Of a stretch of DNA of 6,301 nucleotides, positions 1 through 4,835 are shown in pieces (position 1 is the stretch's first letter; each line of letters begins with the position of its first letter). The position numbers were made by a program, and so were the translations under genes. The DNA is taken from NCBI GenBank assembly GCA_023457875.1, contig JAEXBC010000060.1:1-6301 (forward strand), given 5' to 3'. The stretch is from Bacillota bacterium. GTDB taxonomy: Bacteria; Bacillota; Clostridia; Lachnospirales; Cellulosilyticaceae. The notes under the pieces were generated by a model that made no database searches, was not told where the DNA came from, and was given only the letters and a program-made list of their open reading frames with translations.

Positions 1-702
1 TACCAGCACTGAATCATTGGTACTGGTATCACCATCTACAGTGATCATATTGAAGGAAGTATCGATTGCTTTTTTCAAAGCCTTTTGTAGCATTTCCTGT
101 GTAATGCATACATCTGTTGTGATAAAGCCCAGTAAGGTTGCCATATTAGGATGAATCATACCTGAACCTTTTCCCATACCTCCTAAGGTAATGGTGGTGC
201 CATTTATTTCTTCTTGAAGGGCTATTGTCTTCTTAACAAGATCCGTTGTTAAAATCGCTTCTGCTGCAGCTTCTCCGCTTTCGTAAGCCTCACTTACCTT
301 CTTGGCTACTGGTCCAACACCTGCTCTTAGAACCTCCATTGGTAAATCCACACCAATGACCCCAGTAGAACAAACAAGTACTTCTTCCTCTTTAATTTGA
401 AAAACATCTGCTACAAGCTTAGCAGTTTCTTTAGTATTTGCTTCACCCTTTTTGCCAGTAGCTGCATTTGCATTGCCACTATTCACAACGATGGCATGCA
501 CCTTGTTTCCTTTTTCTAAAACTGCTTTGTCCCAAAGTACTGGTGCTGCCTTTACAACATTTTGTGTAAATGCCCCTGCATAGGTACAGGCTGTCTCACT
601 ATATACAACAGCTAAATCTTTTTTCTTAGCTTTAATACCAATATGTTCTCCTGCTGCTTTAAAACCTTTGGCTGCTGTAATACCACCTTGAATAAGTTTC
701 AT
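1..702 (-). CDS. argJ: ArgJ, glutamate N-acetyltransferase / ornithine acetyltransferase (3' end missing)
   Basis: ArgJ moves the acetyl group from N-acetylornithine to glutamate, releasing ornithine and recycling N-acetylglutamate in cytoplasmic arginine synthesis; in some organisms it also uses acetyl-CoA. The 234 visible residues begin MKLIQGGITAAKGFKAAG and contain NSGNANAATG (74-83), STGVIG (112-117) and KGSGMIHPNMAT (178-189). The last holds the family's self-cleavage site: the break is expected between A188 and T189, making T189 the N-terminal nucleophile of the beta chain. About 170 residues should lie beyond the left edge. The ATG at 702 is preceded by GGAGGG with 6-nt spacing, and nothing coding lies upstream in frame. 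Because the upstream neighbour is divergent, argC does not directly precede argJ as it does in many Firmicutes; argB and argD could follow to the left. A promoter and ARG box upstream suggest arginine repression. Whether it is mono- or bifunctional cannot be told from sequence alone. Confidence 0.96.
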   Translation of the reverse strand, partial: MKLIQGGITAAKGFKAAGEHIGIKAKKKDLAVVYSETACTYAGAFTQNVVKAAPVLWDKAVLEKGNKVHAIVVNSGNANAATGKKGEANTKETAKLVADVFQIKEEEVLVCSTGVIGVDLPMEVLRAGVGPVAKKVSEAYESGEAAAEAILTTDLVKKTIALQEEINGTTITLGGMGKGSGMIHPNMATLLGFITTDVCITQEMLQKALKKAIDTSFNMITVDGDTSTNDSVLV

Positions 703-756
703 CTATATCCCTCCAATTTATAAATAGCTCACGTATATTGTTTCATCATATTAATG

Positions 757-785
757 ATTATACGTATTTCATTTGCATATTTCAA
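757..785 (-). promoter_or_regulatory. sigma-A promoter of argJ
   Basis: Read on the minus strand, TTGAAA (785-780) and TATAAT (762-757) are separated by exactly 17 bp. The -35 box differs from consensus at one base and the -10 box is perfect. Transcription should start near 750, giving a leader of about 48 nt that ends in the argJ ribosome site. No T-box or riboswitch-sized leader fits between this promoter and the gene. The spacer carries ATGCAAA, repeating the half-site seen in the ARG box upstream. Confidence 0.8.
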
Positions 786-802
786 GTATTTTTATAAATA
801 AA

Positions 803-820
803 TTTGCATTTTTATTCATA
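803..820 (-). promoter_or_regulatory. ARG box (ArgR/AhrC operator) for argJ
   Basis: The minus strand reads TATGAATAAAAATGCAAA. It matches the Bacillus AhrC/ArgR consensus CATGAATAAAAATKCAAK, as I recall it, at 16 of 18 positions, the two end bases being the misses. It ends 17 bp upstream of the argJ -35 box. The related half-site ATGCAAA recurs inside the promoter spacer (about 772-778), so a second hexamer contact overlapping the promoter is possible. ArgR normally binds pairs of such boxes with arginine as corepressor. The match is seen; repression of argJ is inferred. Confidence 0.75.
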
Positions 821-884
821 TATTTTTCTCTTATTATTTTTTTACGTTTTATCTCCCTTCTGTTACAAGTTTGTAGCGTATATT

Positions 885-902
885 AATTATTAAATATTCA
901 TA
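885..902 (-). promoter_or_regulatory. possible second, weaker ARG-like box
   Basis: The minus strand reads TATGAATATTTAATAATT. Its left half TATGAATA is identical to the left half of the strong box at 803-820, while its right half is degenerate. It lies about 82 bp from the strong box, centre to centre, roughly eight helical turns. In such AT-rich DNA a half-site can arise by chance, so this is only a candidate for a distal ArgR contact. Confidence 0.3.
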
Positions 903-919
903 AATTAATAACAATAATA

Positions 920-946
920 TAAATCCATGTCAATAATCTCCGATAT
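920..946 (+). promoter_or_regulatory. candidate sigma-D (sigma-28/FliA-type) promoter
   Basis: TAAA (920-923), a 15-bp spacer, then TCCGATAT (939-946). The Bacillus subtilis SigD consensus is TAAA-N15-GCCGATAT, so 11 of the 12 specified bases and the exact spacing match. Transcription would begin near 953, leaving a leader of about 63 nt before the ATG at 1016. No comparably good sigma-A promoter was found for this gene. If real, it places the downstream gene in the flagellar/motility/autolysin regulon and implies a motile organism. Confidence 0.7.
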
Positions 947-948
947 AT

Positions 949-971
949 AAGCAGATAGTTCTATCTTACTT
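949..971 (+). repeat. interrupted inverted repeat at the predicted transcript start
   Basis: The core AGATAG-TT-CTATCT (953-966) has perfect 6-bp arms. Outer arms AAG (949-951) and CTT (969-971) extend it across a small internal mismatch. It begins at the expected start point of the sigma-D promoter, so it could form a 5'-terminal stem-loop protecting the mRNA or act as an operator. It is short and may be coincidental. Confidence 0.4.
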
Positions 972-1015
972 CATACGTAGAAACCTTTTTAAGAAAATAT
1001 AAAAGGAGAAGAAAA

Positions 1016-1447
1016 ATGAAAATTACAGATATGTCATTAATAAATGATTCTGCGTCAGAAACGAAAAAGCTTGGTAAAATGGAACAAGCCATTAAGGATT
1101 ATAAGGACGAGTATTTAACTGGCCTTACCGATGAAGAGCGAGAAAAGATTAAAGAAGAAATTCAAAAAGCGCTTGAAGAAGCAAAACGTAAATCTGGTAA
1201 AGAGGATGCGAGGCTAACCGTGCAGCAACTATCAAATCTTATTACCTCCCTTCTTAAAAAATACGGCTATAAGGGAGATATTGAAGCTTATGCCAAGCAG
1301 CTTTTATCCGAGATGACAGGTGAAGAAAACAATTTGACCCAGCAAAATGAATCCACTTTGCCATCAGCTGAAATAGCCTATAGTAAATCTAACCATTCTT
1401 GCTTATATCAAAAGGAACTCATCTTAAGTCCACATTTTGAATCGTGA
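1016..1447 (+). CDS. uncharacterised 143-residue charged helical protein, probably sigma-D controlled
   Basis: I do not recognise this family. The ATG at 1016 follows AGGAG with 7-nt spacing, a better site than the internal ATG at residue 6. The protein has no signal peptide or membrane segment and should be cytoplasmic unless exported by a dedicated system. Residues 35-65 are rich in Glu and Lys and look like a long amphipathic helix or coiled coil (TDEEREKIKEEIQKALEEAK). Residues 67-100 form a second helical block (LTVQQLSNLITSLLKKYGY, then AYAKQLLSEM). The tail from about 103 is polar, less structured, and holds the only Cys (129). It stands alone: divergent from argJ and convergent with the phosphoesterase gene, ending at a strong terminator. 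The sigma-D-like promoter suggests a link to motility, chemotaxis or cell-wall turnover, but nothing in the protein itself confirms that. It resembles FlgM only in starting MKI and being small and charged. Confidence 0.75.
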   Translation: MKITDMSLINDSASETKKLGKMEQAIKDYKDEYLTGLTDEEREKIKEEIQKALEEAKRKSGKEDARLTVQQLSNLITSLLKKYGYKGDIEAYAKQLLSEMTGEENNLTQQNESTLPSAEIAYSKSNHSCLYQKELILSPHFES

Positions 1448-1509
1448 TTTTTGACTGTCTTTTTGAAGTGCTACTATTGATGTGTTCTTATGCATCCTTT
1501 ATAGGTTAA

Positions 1510-1553
1510 AAAAGGAGATGTCCTATACAAACTTGTGTAGAACATCTCCTTTT
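1510..1553. terminator. bidirectional rho-independent terminator between convergent genes
   Basis: A 12-bp perfect stem (1510-1521 with 1542-1553, AAAAGGAGATGT against ACATCTCCTTTT) continues past one C/A mismatch into a further stem of about 7 bp (1523-1529 with 1534-1540, one G-U pair) closed by a 4-nt loop. The right arm runs into TTTT then AGCTTTTTA; on the other strand the arm runs into a T tract from the A-run at 1508-1513. It can therefore end transcripts of the 143-residue gene on the plus strand and of the recX-ogt-phosphoesterase group on the minus strand. The phosphoesterase stop codon at 1560 lies just outside it. Confidence 0.88.
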
Positions 1554-1559
1554 AGCTTT

Positions 1560-2426
1560 TTATTCACTTGAAAGCACAAATAGCGTAATCTGAGGCACAT
1601 TGCAAAAACGAAAATGTAATTGACTGGTTCCAATTCCTGTATTGACATACAGGAGCATTCTTTTGTTTTCATTAAAAGAATATTTACCAGAAACATATTT
1701 GCTGCCATAGGGTGGGGTAAAGGGTGCCCCAATAAAAGGGATGCTCACTTGCCCACCATGACTATGCCCCGACATTTGCAAATCGATAGGATACTTTAAA
1801 ATCTGATCCGCTATATCAGGCGCATGAGAAATAAATAAGTTAAAATCCTCCTCATGAATGTCTTGCATAGCCGCAGAAATATCCATTTTTCCTAAAAGAA
1901 TATCATCGCAGCCTATAATATTGATATATTCTCCAGAGGAAAGCTTAAGTTTATGACTTTCATTTTTAAGTAATCTAAACCCAGCTTCCTTCATAATCTT
2001 TTGATATTGCTTGGTTCCATTTGCGCCATGGTCATGATTGCCATAGACCGCATATTTTCCAAGAGACGCTTCTATGCGCCCAAGGGCTTTAATGGTCTCT
2101 TTGACTTCATTAAACTGTTTATTGTTATCCACTAAATCTCCTGAAAAAATAACCAAATCAGGTTCCAGTTCATTAATCTGTTGAACCACCCTTTGCAAAT
2201 GGGATATTGTATAGTTCTCCCCTAAGTGTAAATCACTAAATTGAACAATTCTAATGCCTTCTTTTCCCCATTGAAGGTGAGATGTATTAATTTTTTCTTC
2301 TTTGACAATAAGTAGCTCTGGCTCTATGTATCTAGCATAAATATACAAACCAATGGCTATAAGTACGAGCGTAAAGAGAACACTCAGTATCGCCTTAAAA
2401 AGTTTTCCAATTAACCTAACTATCAT
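1560..2426 (-). CDS. membrane-anchored calcineurin-like metallophosphoesterase (YkuE/YaeI type)
   Basis: This 288-residue enzyme should use a two-metal centre to hydrolyse phosphate esters. One N-terminal membrane segment (about 10-31, after K8/K11) suggests an anchor, with the catalytic domain probably outside the cell. The family motifs are complete and in order: SDLHLG (64-69; D65, H67), GDLVDN (96-101; D97), GNHDHG (129-134; N130, H131), SHAPD (200-204; H201) and SGHSHGGQ (219-226; H221, H223). The arrangement fits the YkuE/YaeI branch, some members of which act on cell-envelope or lipid-linked substrates; the substrate here is unknown. The ATG at 2426 has a modest ribosome site (AAGAGG, 6-nt spacing). 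It is last of three genes, 115 bp after ogt, and ends beside the shared terminator. It may also have its own promoter in the gap. Confidence 0.92.
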   Translation of the reverse strand: MIVRLIGKLFKAILSVLFTLVLIAIGLYIYARYIEPELLIVKEEKINTSHLQWGKEGIRIVQFSDLHLGENYTISHLQRVVQQINELEPDLVIFSGDLVDNNKQFNEVKETIKALGRIEASLGKYAVYGNHDHGANGTKQYQKIMKEAGFRLLKNESHKLKLSSGEYINIIGCDDILLGKMDISAAMQDIHEEDFNLFISHAPDIADQILKYPIDLQMSGHSHGGQVSIPFIGAPFTPPYGSKYVSGKYSFNENKRMLLYVNTGIGTSQLHFRFCNVPQITLFVLSSE

Positions 2427-2478
2427 TATTTTGCCTCTTCGCTCTCCCTTGATTTTGTTCTTACCCTATTCATTCCTC

Positions 2479-2487
2479 ATTCTACCA
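2479..2487 (-). promoter_or_regulatory. possible extended -10 promoter for the phosphoesterase gene
   Basis: On the minus strand TGG-TAGAAT (2487-2479) fits an extended -10 element (TGN-TANNNT). There is no good -35 box at the usual distance. It would start transcription near 2472, about 46 nt upstream of the ATG at 2426. It is weak evidence; readthrough from recX-ogt remains the simpler explanation. Confidence 0.3.
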
Positions 2488-2497
2488 CTTTTTCCTC

Positions 2498-2531
2498 CTA
2501 GATAAACCAACTTTATTACTTTTTTATCTAG
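2498..2531. repeat. perfect 9-bp inverted repeat between ogt and the phosphoesterase gene
   Basis: The arms CTAGATAAA (2498-2506) and TTTATCTAG (2523-2531) are perfectly complementary across 16 bp. It begins 10 bp beyond the ogt stop codon. The stem is AT-rich and lacks a following U tract on the minus strand (an AGGAGG-AAAAA sequence follows instead), so it is a poor terminator. It could be an operator upstream of the possible extended -10 promoter or an mRNA processing or stabilising structure. Confidence 0.45.
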
Positions 2532-2541
2532 AGTTTACTAC

Positions 2542-3039
2542 TTATTTATCCTTATAGGCTTGCTCATGTAATATAAGCTTCTCTTGAATATGGGTTTTAT
2601 CTCCCATGTACCCCACTAACTTTCCACTTTTTCCAATGACTCTGTGACAAGGTACAATAATAGGAATAGGATTAGCCCTATTAGCACCTCCAACAGCTCT
2701 GACTGCCTTAGGATTACCTATTTGAGCTGCTAAGTCGCTGTAACTGATGGTCTTCCCATAGGGAATCTTTCGCAAATTCTCCCATACTAGCTTTCTAAAG
2801 GGTGTTGCCTCATAGGCTAGTGTAAGTTCAAAATGCTTGCGTTGGCCTTTAAAATATTCATCTAGCTGACGCTTTACATTTAGGCATATCTCTTCATCCT
2901 GTACTAATTCTGGATGCTGCTTCAAATAGGCATTAAAGTGGTCTTCAAGAAGAAAAATCTCATGAAGACCAAGCTCTGAAACCACCATCCATATATTTCC
3001 CAATGATGAAGAAGAATAAATATCAAACCCCTTTTTCAC
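2542..3039 (-). CDS. ogt: O6-alkylguanine-DNA alkyltransferase (methylated-DNA--cysteine S-methyltransferase)
   Basis: This suicide repair protein moves an alkyl group from O6-alkylguanine in DNA to its own cysteine. From the GTG at 3039 it has 165 residues, typical for the Ogt/MGMT family. The signature PCHRV lies near the C-terminus with acceptor Cys131, preceded by the DNA-binding region (TPFRKLVWENLRKIPYGKT, then SYSDLAAQIGNPKAVRAVG) with the Arg finger and the Asn hinge (NRANPIP). The N-terminal ribonuclease-H-like domain is short and has no Ada-type metal-cysteine domain, so it is the stand-alone repair form. I chose GTG because GGGAGG lies 9 nt upstream. The longer reading from a TTG at 3075 adds 12 residues, has no ribosome site and would bury this one in coding sequence. 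It follows recX by 70 bp in the same direction, which suggests co-transcription. Confidence 0.94.
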   Translation of the reverse strand: MKKGFDIYSSSSLGNIWMVVSELGLHEIFLLEDHFNAYLKQHPELVQDEEICLNVKRQLDEYFKGQRKHFELTLAYEATPFRKLVWENLRKIPYGKTISYSDLAAQIGNPKAVRAVGGANRANPIPIIVPCHRVIGKSGKLVGYMGDKTHIQEKLILHEQAYKDK

Positions 3040-3109
3040 AAAGATACGCCTCCCTTGATTCCTATTTTTATCCAATTGCTACGATTGCGTGCTTACAATA
3101 CAAGTCCTT

Positions 3110-3757
3110 TTAATAATCTTCCTCTGCTATCTCTAGCACTTCCTGTATTGCTTTTTTAATGATACTAGAAGTAAACCCTCTTTGAGCTAATAGTGCATAA
3201 AGCTTCCCTTTGAGCTGATAAGGATCACTTGTTTTCTTCTTATAATAGTCAAGTTTCTTACTGATGATCTCCTTACAGTTTTCAAGGGCTTCTTCATCAC
3301 TATAATGCAGCTTTAGAGTTTGATGAATGGTATCCTCCTGTACACCCTTCATTTTTAAGGCACTTGCAATATAACGAGGGCCCTTCTTAGAAAATTTCTT
3401 TTTATCCTTTGCAAAGGCTTCTGCGAGTCTTGTATCGTCTAGATAATGATACTGCTTTAGCTTTTCCATAGTAAAGCTAATATCCTCCGTAGCGTACCCT
3501 TTTTGCTTAAGTTTATCGATTAAAACCTTTTCAAAGTAGTTTTGCCTACCTAAAAGATACAGTGCATAGTTAAAACATTTATTTTTAGTTTCTTCTTTGA
3601 TCAGTTCTTCAAGTGCCTCTTCATCTATTTGCATTCCCTTTTTGAGTCCGAGCTTAATTAAGGTATCCTCTGTGACACCACAAAAAAAAGCTTCATCTAA
3701 GAAAATATTATATCGCTGATTATTTTGTTGTATGCTAATTTTTGTAATTGTTTTCAT
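3110..3757 (-). CDS. recX: RecX, regulator of RecA
   Basis: RecX binds RecA filaments and modulates their growth and activity in recombination and the SOS response. The 215 residues fit the Firmicute form: an N-terminal extension of about 60 residues (beta-rich start TKISIQ) followed by three three-helix repeats. The repeats are visible at about 62-100 (YALYLLGRQNYFEKVLIDKL), 104-150 (LDDTRLAEAFAKD, then GPRYIASALKMKGV) and 158-206 (KGKLYALLAQRGFTSSIIKK). The ATG at 3757 has a strong ribosome site (GGGAGG, 8-nt spacing). recA is not adjacent on this side: the upstream neighbour is the divergent speD. Two overlapping sigma-A-type promoters lie upstream. No obvious LexA box (GAAC-N4-GTTC type) was seen there. 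It leads the group recX-ogt-phosphoesterase. Confidence 0.93.
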   Translation of the reverse strand: MKTITKISIQQNNQRYNIFLDEAFFCGVTEDTLIKLGLKKGMQIDEEALEELIKEETKNKCFNYALYLLGRQNYFEKVLIDKLKQKGYATEDISFTMEKLKQYHYLDDTRLAEAFAKDKKKFSKKGPRYIASALKMKGVQEDTIHQTLKLHYSDEEALENCKEIISKKLDYYKKKTSDPYQLKGKLYALLAQRGFTSSIIKKAIQEVLEIAEEDY

Positions 3758-3777
3758 GAGCGCAACCTCCCTTATCC

Positions 3778-3823
3778 ATTATAGCATACTCTCTGTTAGT
3801 ATACCCTATTATGATTCTGTCAA
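3778..3823 (-). promoter_or_regulatory. recX promoter region (two candidate sigma-A start signals)
   Basis: On the minus strand, a perfect -35 TTGACA (3823-3818) is followed after 16 bp by TACTAA (3801-3796), with an overlapping TATACT at the short distance of 14 bp. Nearer the gene lies a perfect extended -10, TGC-TATAAT (3786-3778), whose start near 3771 would leave a leader of about 14 nt that just includes the ribosome site. Either or both may work; the perfect hexamers make promoter activity here likely, but the exact start point is uncertain. Confidence 0.6.
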
Positions 3824-3869
3824 ATAAATAACTATAAAGTGAAATGAAAAGCACACTAATACTAAACAC

Positions 3870-3892
3870 AAAATATTGTAATACAATATTTT
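3870..3892. repeat. 23-bp perfect palindrome upstream of speD, candidate operator
   Basis: Arms AAAATATTGTA (3870-3880) and TACAATATTTT (3882-3892) are perfectly complementary around a single central A at 3881. It ends 2 bp before the speD -35 box, so its centre is at about -49 from the expected start. The core TTGTAATACAA (3876-3886) fits TNGTNNNACNA, the motif described for FadR-type GntR regulators. No plus-strand gene ends upstream, so it is unlikely to be a terminator. The regulator is unknown, and the assignment as operator is inferred from symmetry and position. Confidence 0.6.
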
Positions 3893-3894
3893 CA

Positions 3895-3923
3895 TTGAAC
3901 TTATAATCATTATAGCTTATAAT
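3895..3923 (+). promoter_or_regulatory. sigma-A promoter of the speD-speE-speB operon
   Basis: TTGAAC (3895-3900) and a perfect TATAAT (3918-3923) are separated by 17 bp. Transcription should begin near 3930, giving a leader of about 46 nt before speD, too short for a riboswitch. The promoter is bordered upstream by the 23-bp palindrome and overlapped by a second inverted repeat, suggesting tight control. Confidence 0.82.
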
Positions 3924-3925
3924 GA
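3907..3925. repeat. inverted repeat overlapping the speD -10 box
   Basis: Arms TCATTATA (3907-3914) and TATAATGA (3918-3925) are perfectly complementary around GCT. The right arm contains the whole -10 hexamer. A protein bound here would block the promoter. The sequence differs from the 23-bp palindrome, so if both are operators they probably serve different regulators. The AT-rich composition raises the chance of coincidence. Confidence 0.45.
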
Positions 3926-3975
3926 CCTTACTAAGTTAAACCATTTATGTAGCAAAGGAGCTAATTGGAAATAAG

Positions 3976-4812
3976 ATGAAAATCTCACACACAAATAAAT
4001 TAAAATTGCACGGCTTTAATAATTTAACAAAGACGCTTAGTTTCAATATGTATGATATTTGTTATACAAAAACAGCTGAGGATCGCAAGGCCTATATTGA
4101 GTATATTGATGAGCAATACAGTGCTGACAGGCTTACTCATATTTTGACCACAGTGACTGAAATGATTGGTGCTAATGTCCTTAATATTGCCCAGCAAGAT
4201 TATGATCCTCAAGGTGCTAGTGTAACCATTCTTATTTCTGAAAATGGTGCAATCCCTGAAATTAAAACTGAAGAAGCAAAATCAGCGTCTCCTGGGCCTA
4301 TTCCTGAAATCATCCTAGGCCATTTAGATAAAAGCCATATTACTGTGCATACCTATCCAGAGTATCATCCCTATGAAGGTATTAGTACCTTTAGAGCGGA
4401 TATTGATGTAGCAACCTGTGGTGAGATTTCCCCTCTTAAGGCGCTTAACTATCTCATTCACTGTTTTGACGCTGACGTGATGACACTGGATTATCGTGTA
4501 CGTGGTTTTGCTAGAGATATTACCGGCAATAAGCTCTTTATAGATCACCCTATTGATTCTATCCAAAACTTTATTCCTGAACATATCCGCATGATGTATA
4601 ACATGATTGATGTAAACGTTTATCAAGAAAATATCTTTCATACCAAATGCCGTTTAAAGGAATTCGACCTTGATAACTATTTATTTGGCTATACAAGAGA
4701 AGACCTTCATAAGGGTGAAGCAAAGATGGTGGCAAAAAAAGTTAAAAAGGAAATGGATGAAATCTTCTACGGTACGGTTGTCCGAGAAGCGATGTTTAAT
4801 ATAGAAGATTAG
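3976..4812 (+). CDS. speD: S-adenosylmethionine decarboxylase proenzyme, class 1A (E. coli type)
   Basis: SpeD decarboxylates S-adenosylmethionine to supply the aminopropyl donor for spermidine. The proenzyme cuts itself and turns the new N-terminal serine into the pyruvoyl cofactor. Here the site is [15 protein letters not shown], with cleavage between K119 and S120, giving a beta chain of 119 and an alpha chain of 159 residues. The strong block [20 protein letters not shown] and later [13 protein letters not shown] closely follow the E. coli enzyme. At 278 residues it is slightly longer than the roughly 264-residue E. coli form and over twice the size of the Bacillus subtilis class 1B enzyme. 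It leads the operon; speE starts 23 bp after it. The ATG at 3976 fits the family N-terminus, but the best ribosome site (AAAGGAG, 3954-3960) is 15 nt away, unusually far, with only a weak GGAA closer. Translation may therefore be inefficient or controlled. Confidence 0.97.
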   Translation: MKISHTNKLKLHGFNNLTKTLSFNMYDICYTKTAEDRKAYIEYIDEQYSADRLTHILTTVTEMIGANVLNIAQQDYDPQGASVTILISENGAIPEIKTEEAKSASPGPIPEIILGHLDKSHITVHTYPEYHPYEGISTFRADIDVATCGEISPLKALNYLIHCFDADVMTLDYRVRGFARDITGNKLFIDHPIDSIQNFIPEHIRMMYNMIDVNVYQENIFHTKCRLKEFDLDNYLFGYTREDLHKGEAKMVAKKVKKEMDEIFYGTVVREAMFNIED

Positions 4813-4835
4813 AAATATACGACGAGGAGGTTAGT

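Larger units (their letters stand above)
703..1015. other. 313-bp divergent regulatory region between argJ and the 143-residue gene
   Basis: This very AT-rich gap contains no plausible gene. From left to right it holds the argJ ribosome site (GGAGGG, 709-714), the argJ sigma-A promoter, the ARG box, a weaker ARG-like box, a sigma-D-like promoter pointing right, a short dyad near that promoter's expected start point, and the ribosome site of the rightward gene. The stretch 821-884 shows nothing I can assign. Confidence 0.8.

Noticed and set aside
703..756. T-box or riboswitch leader for argJ
   Set aside because: The predicted leader is only about 48 nt, with no specifier-loop or conserved T-box sequence.
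1016..1447. FlgM (anti-sigma-D factor) as the identity of the 143-residue protein
   Set aside because: It starts MKI, is small and charged and has a sigma-D-like promoter, but it is longer than typical FlgM and I see no match to the conserved C-terminal sigma-binding helices.
1523..1732. Minus-strand open frame of 69 codons
   Set aside because: It lies inside the phosphoesterase gene in another frame and runs into the terminator hairpin; the phosphoesterase has full catalytic motifs and this frame has none.
2498..2531. Inverted repeat as the ogt terminator
   Set aside because: On the minus strand the stem is AT-rich with a 16-nt loop and is followed by GAGGAAAAA rather than a U tract.
3870..3892. 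Palindrome as a rho-independent terminator
   Set aside because: No plus-strand gene ends upstream, recX starts away from it, the stem is almost pure A/T, and a canonical promoter begins 2 bp later.
4024..4212. Minus-strand open frame of 62 codons
   Set aside because: It is antisense to the well-conserved speD coding region and shows no recognisable protein features.
4324..4641. Minus-strand open frame of 105 codons
   Set aside because: It is antisense to the most conserved part of speD; its openness reflects the codon usage of speD.
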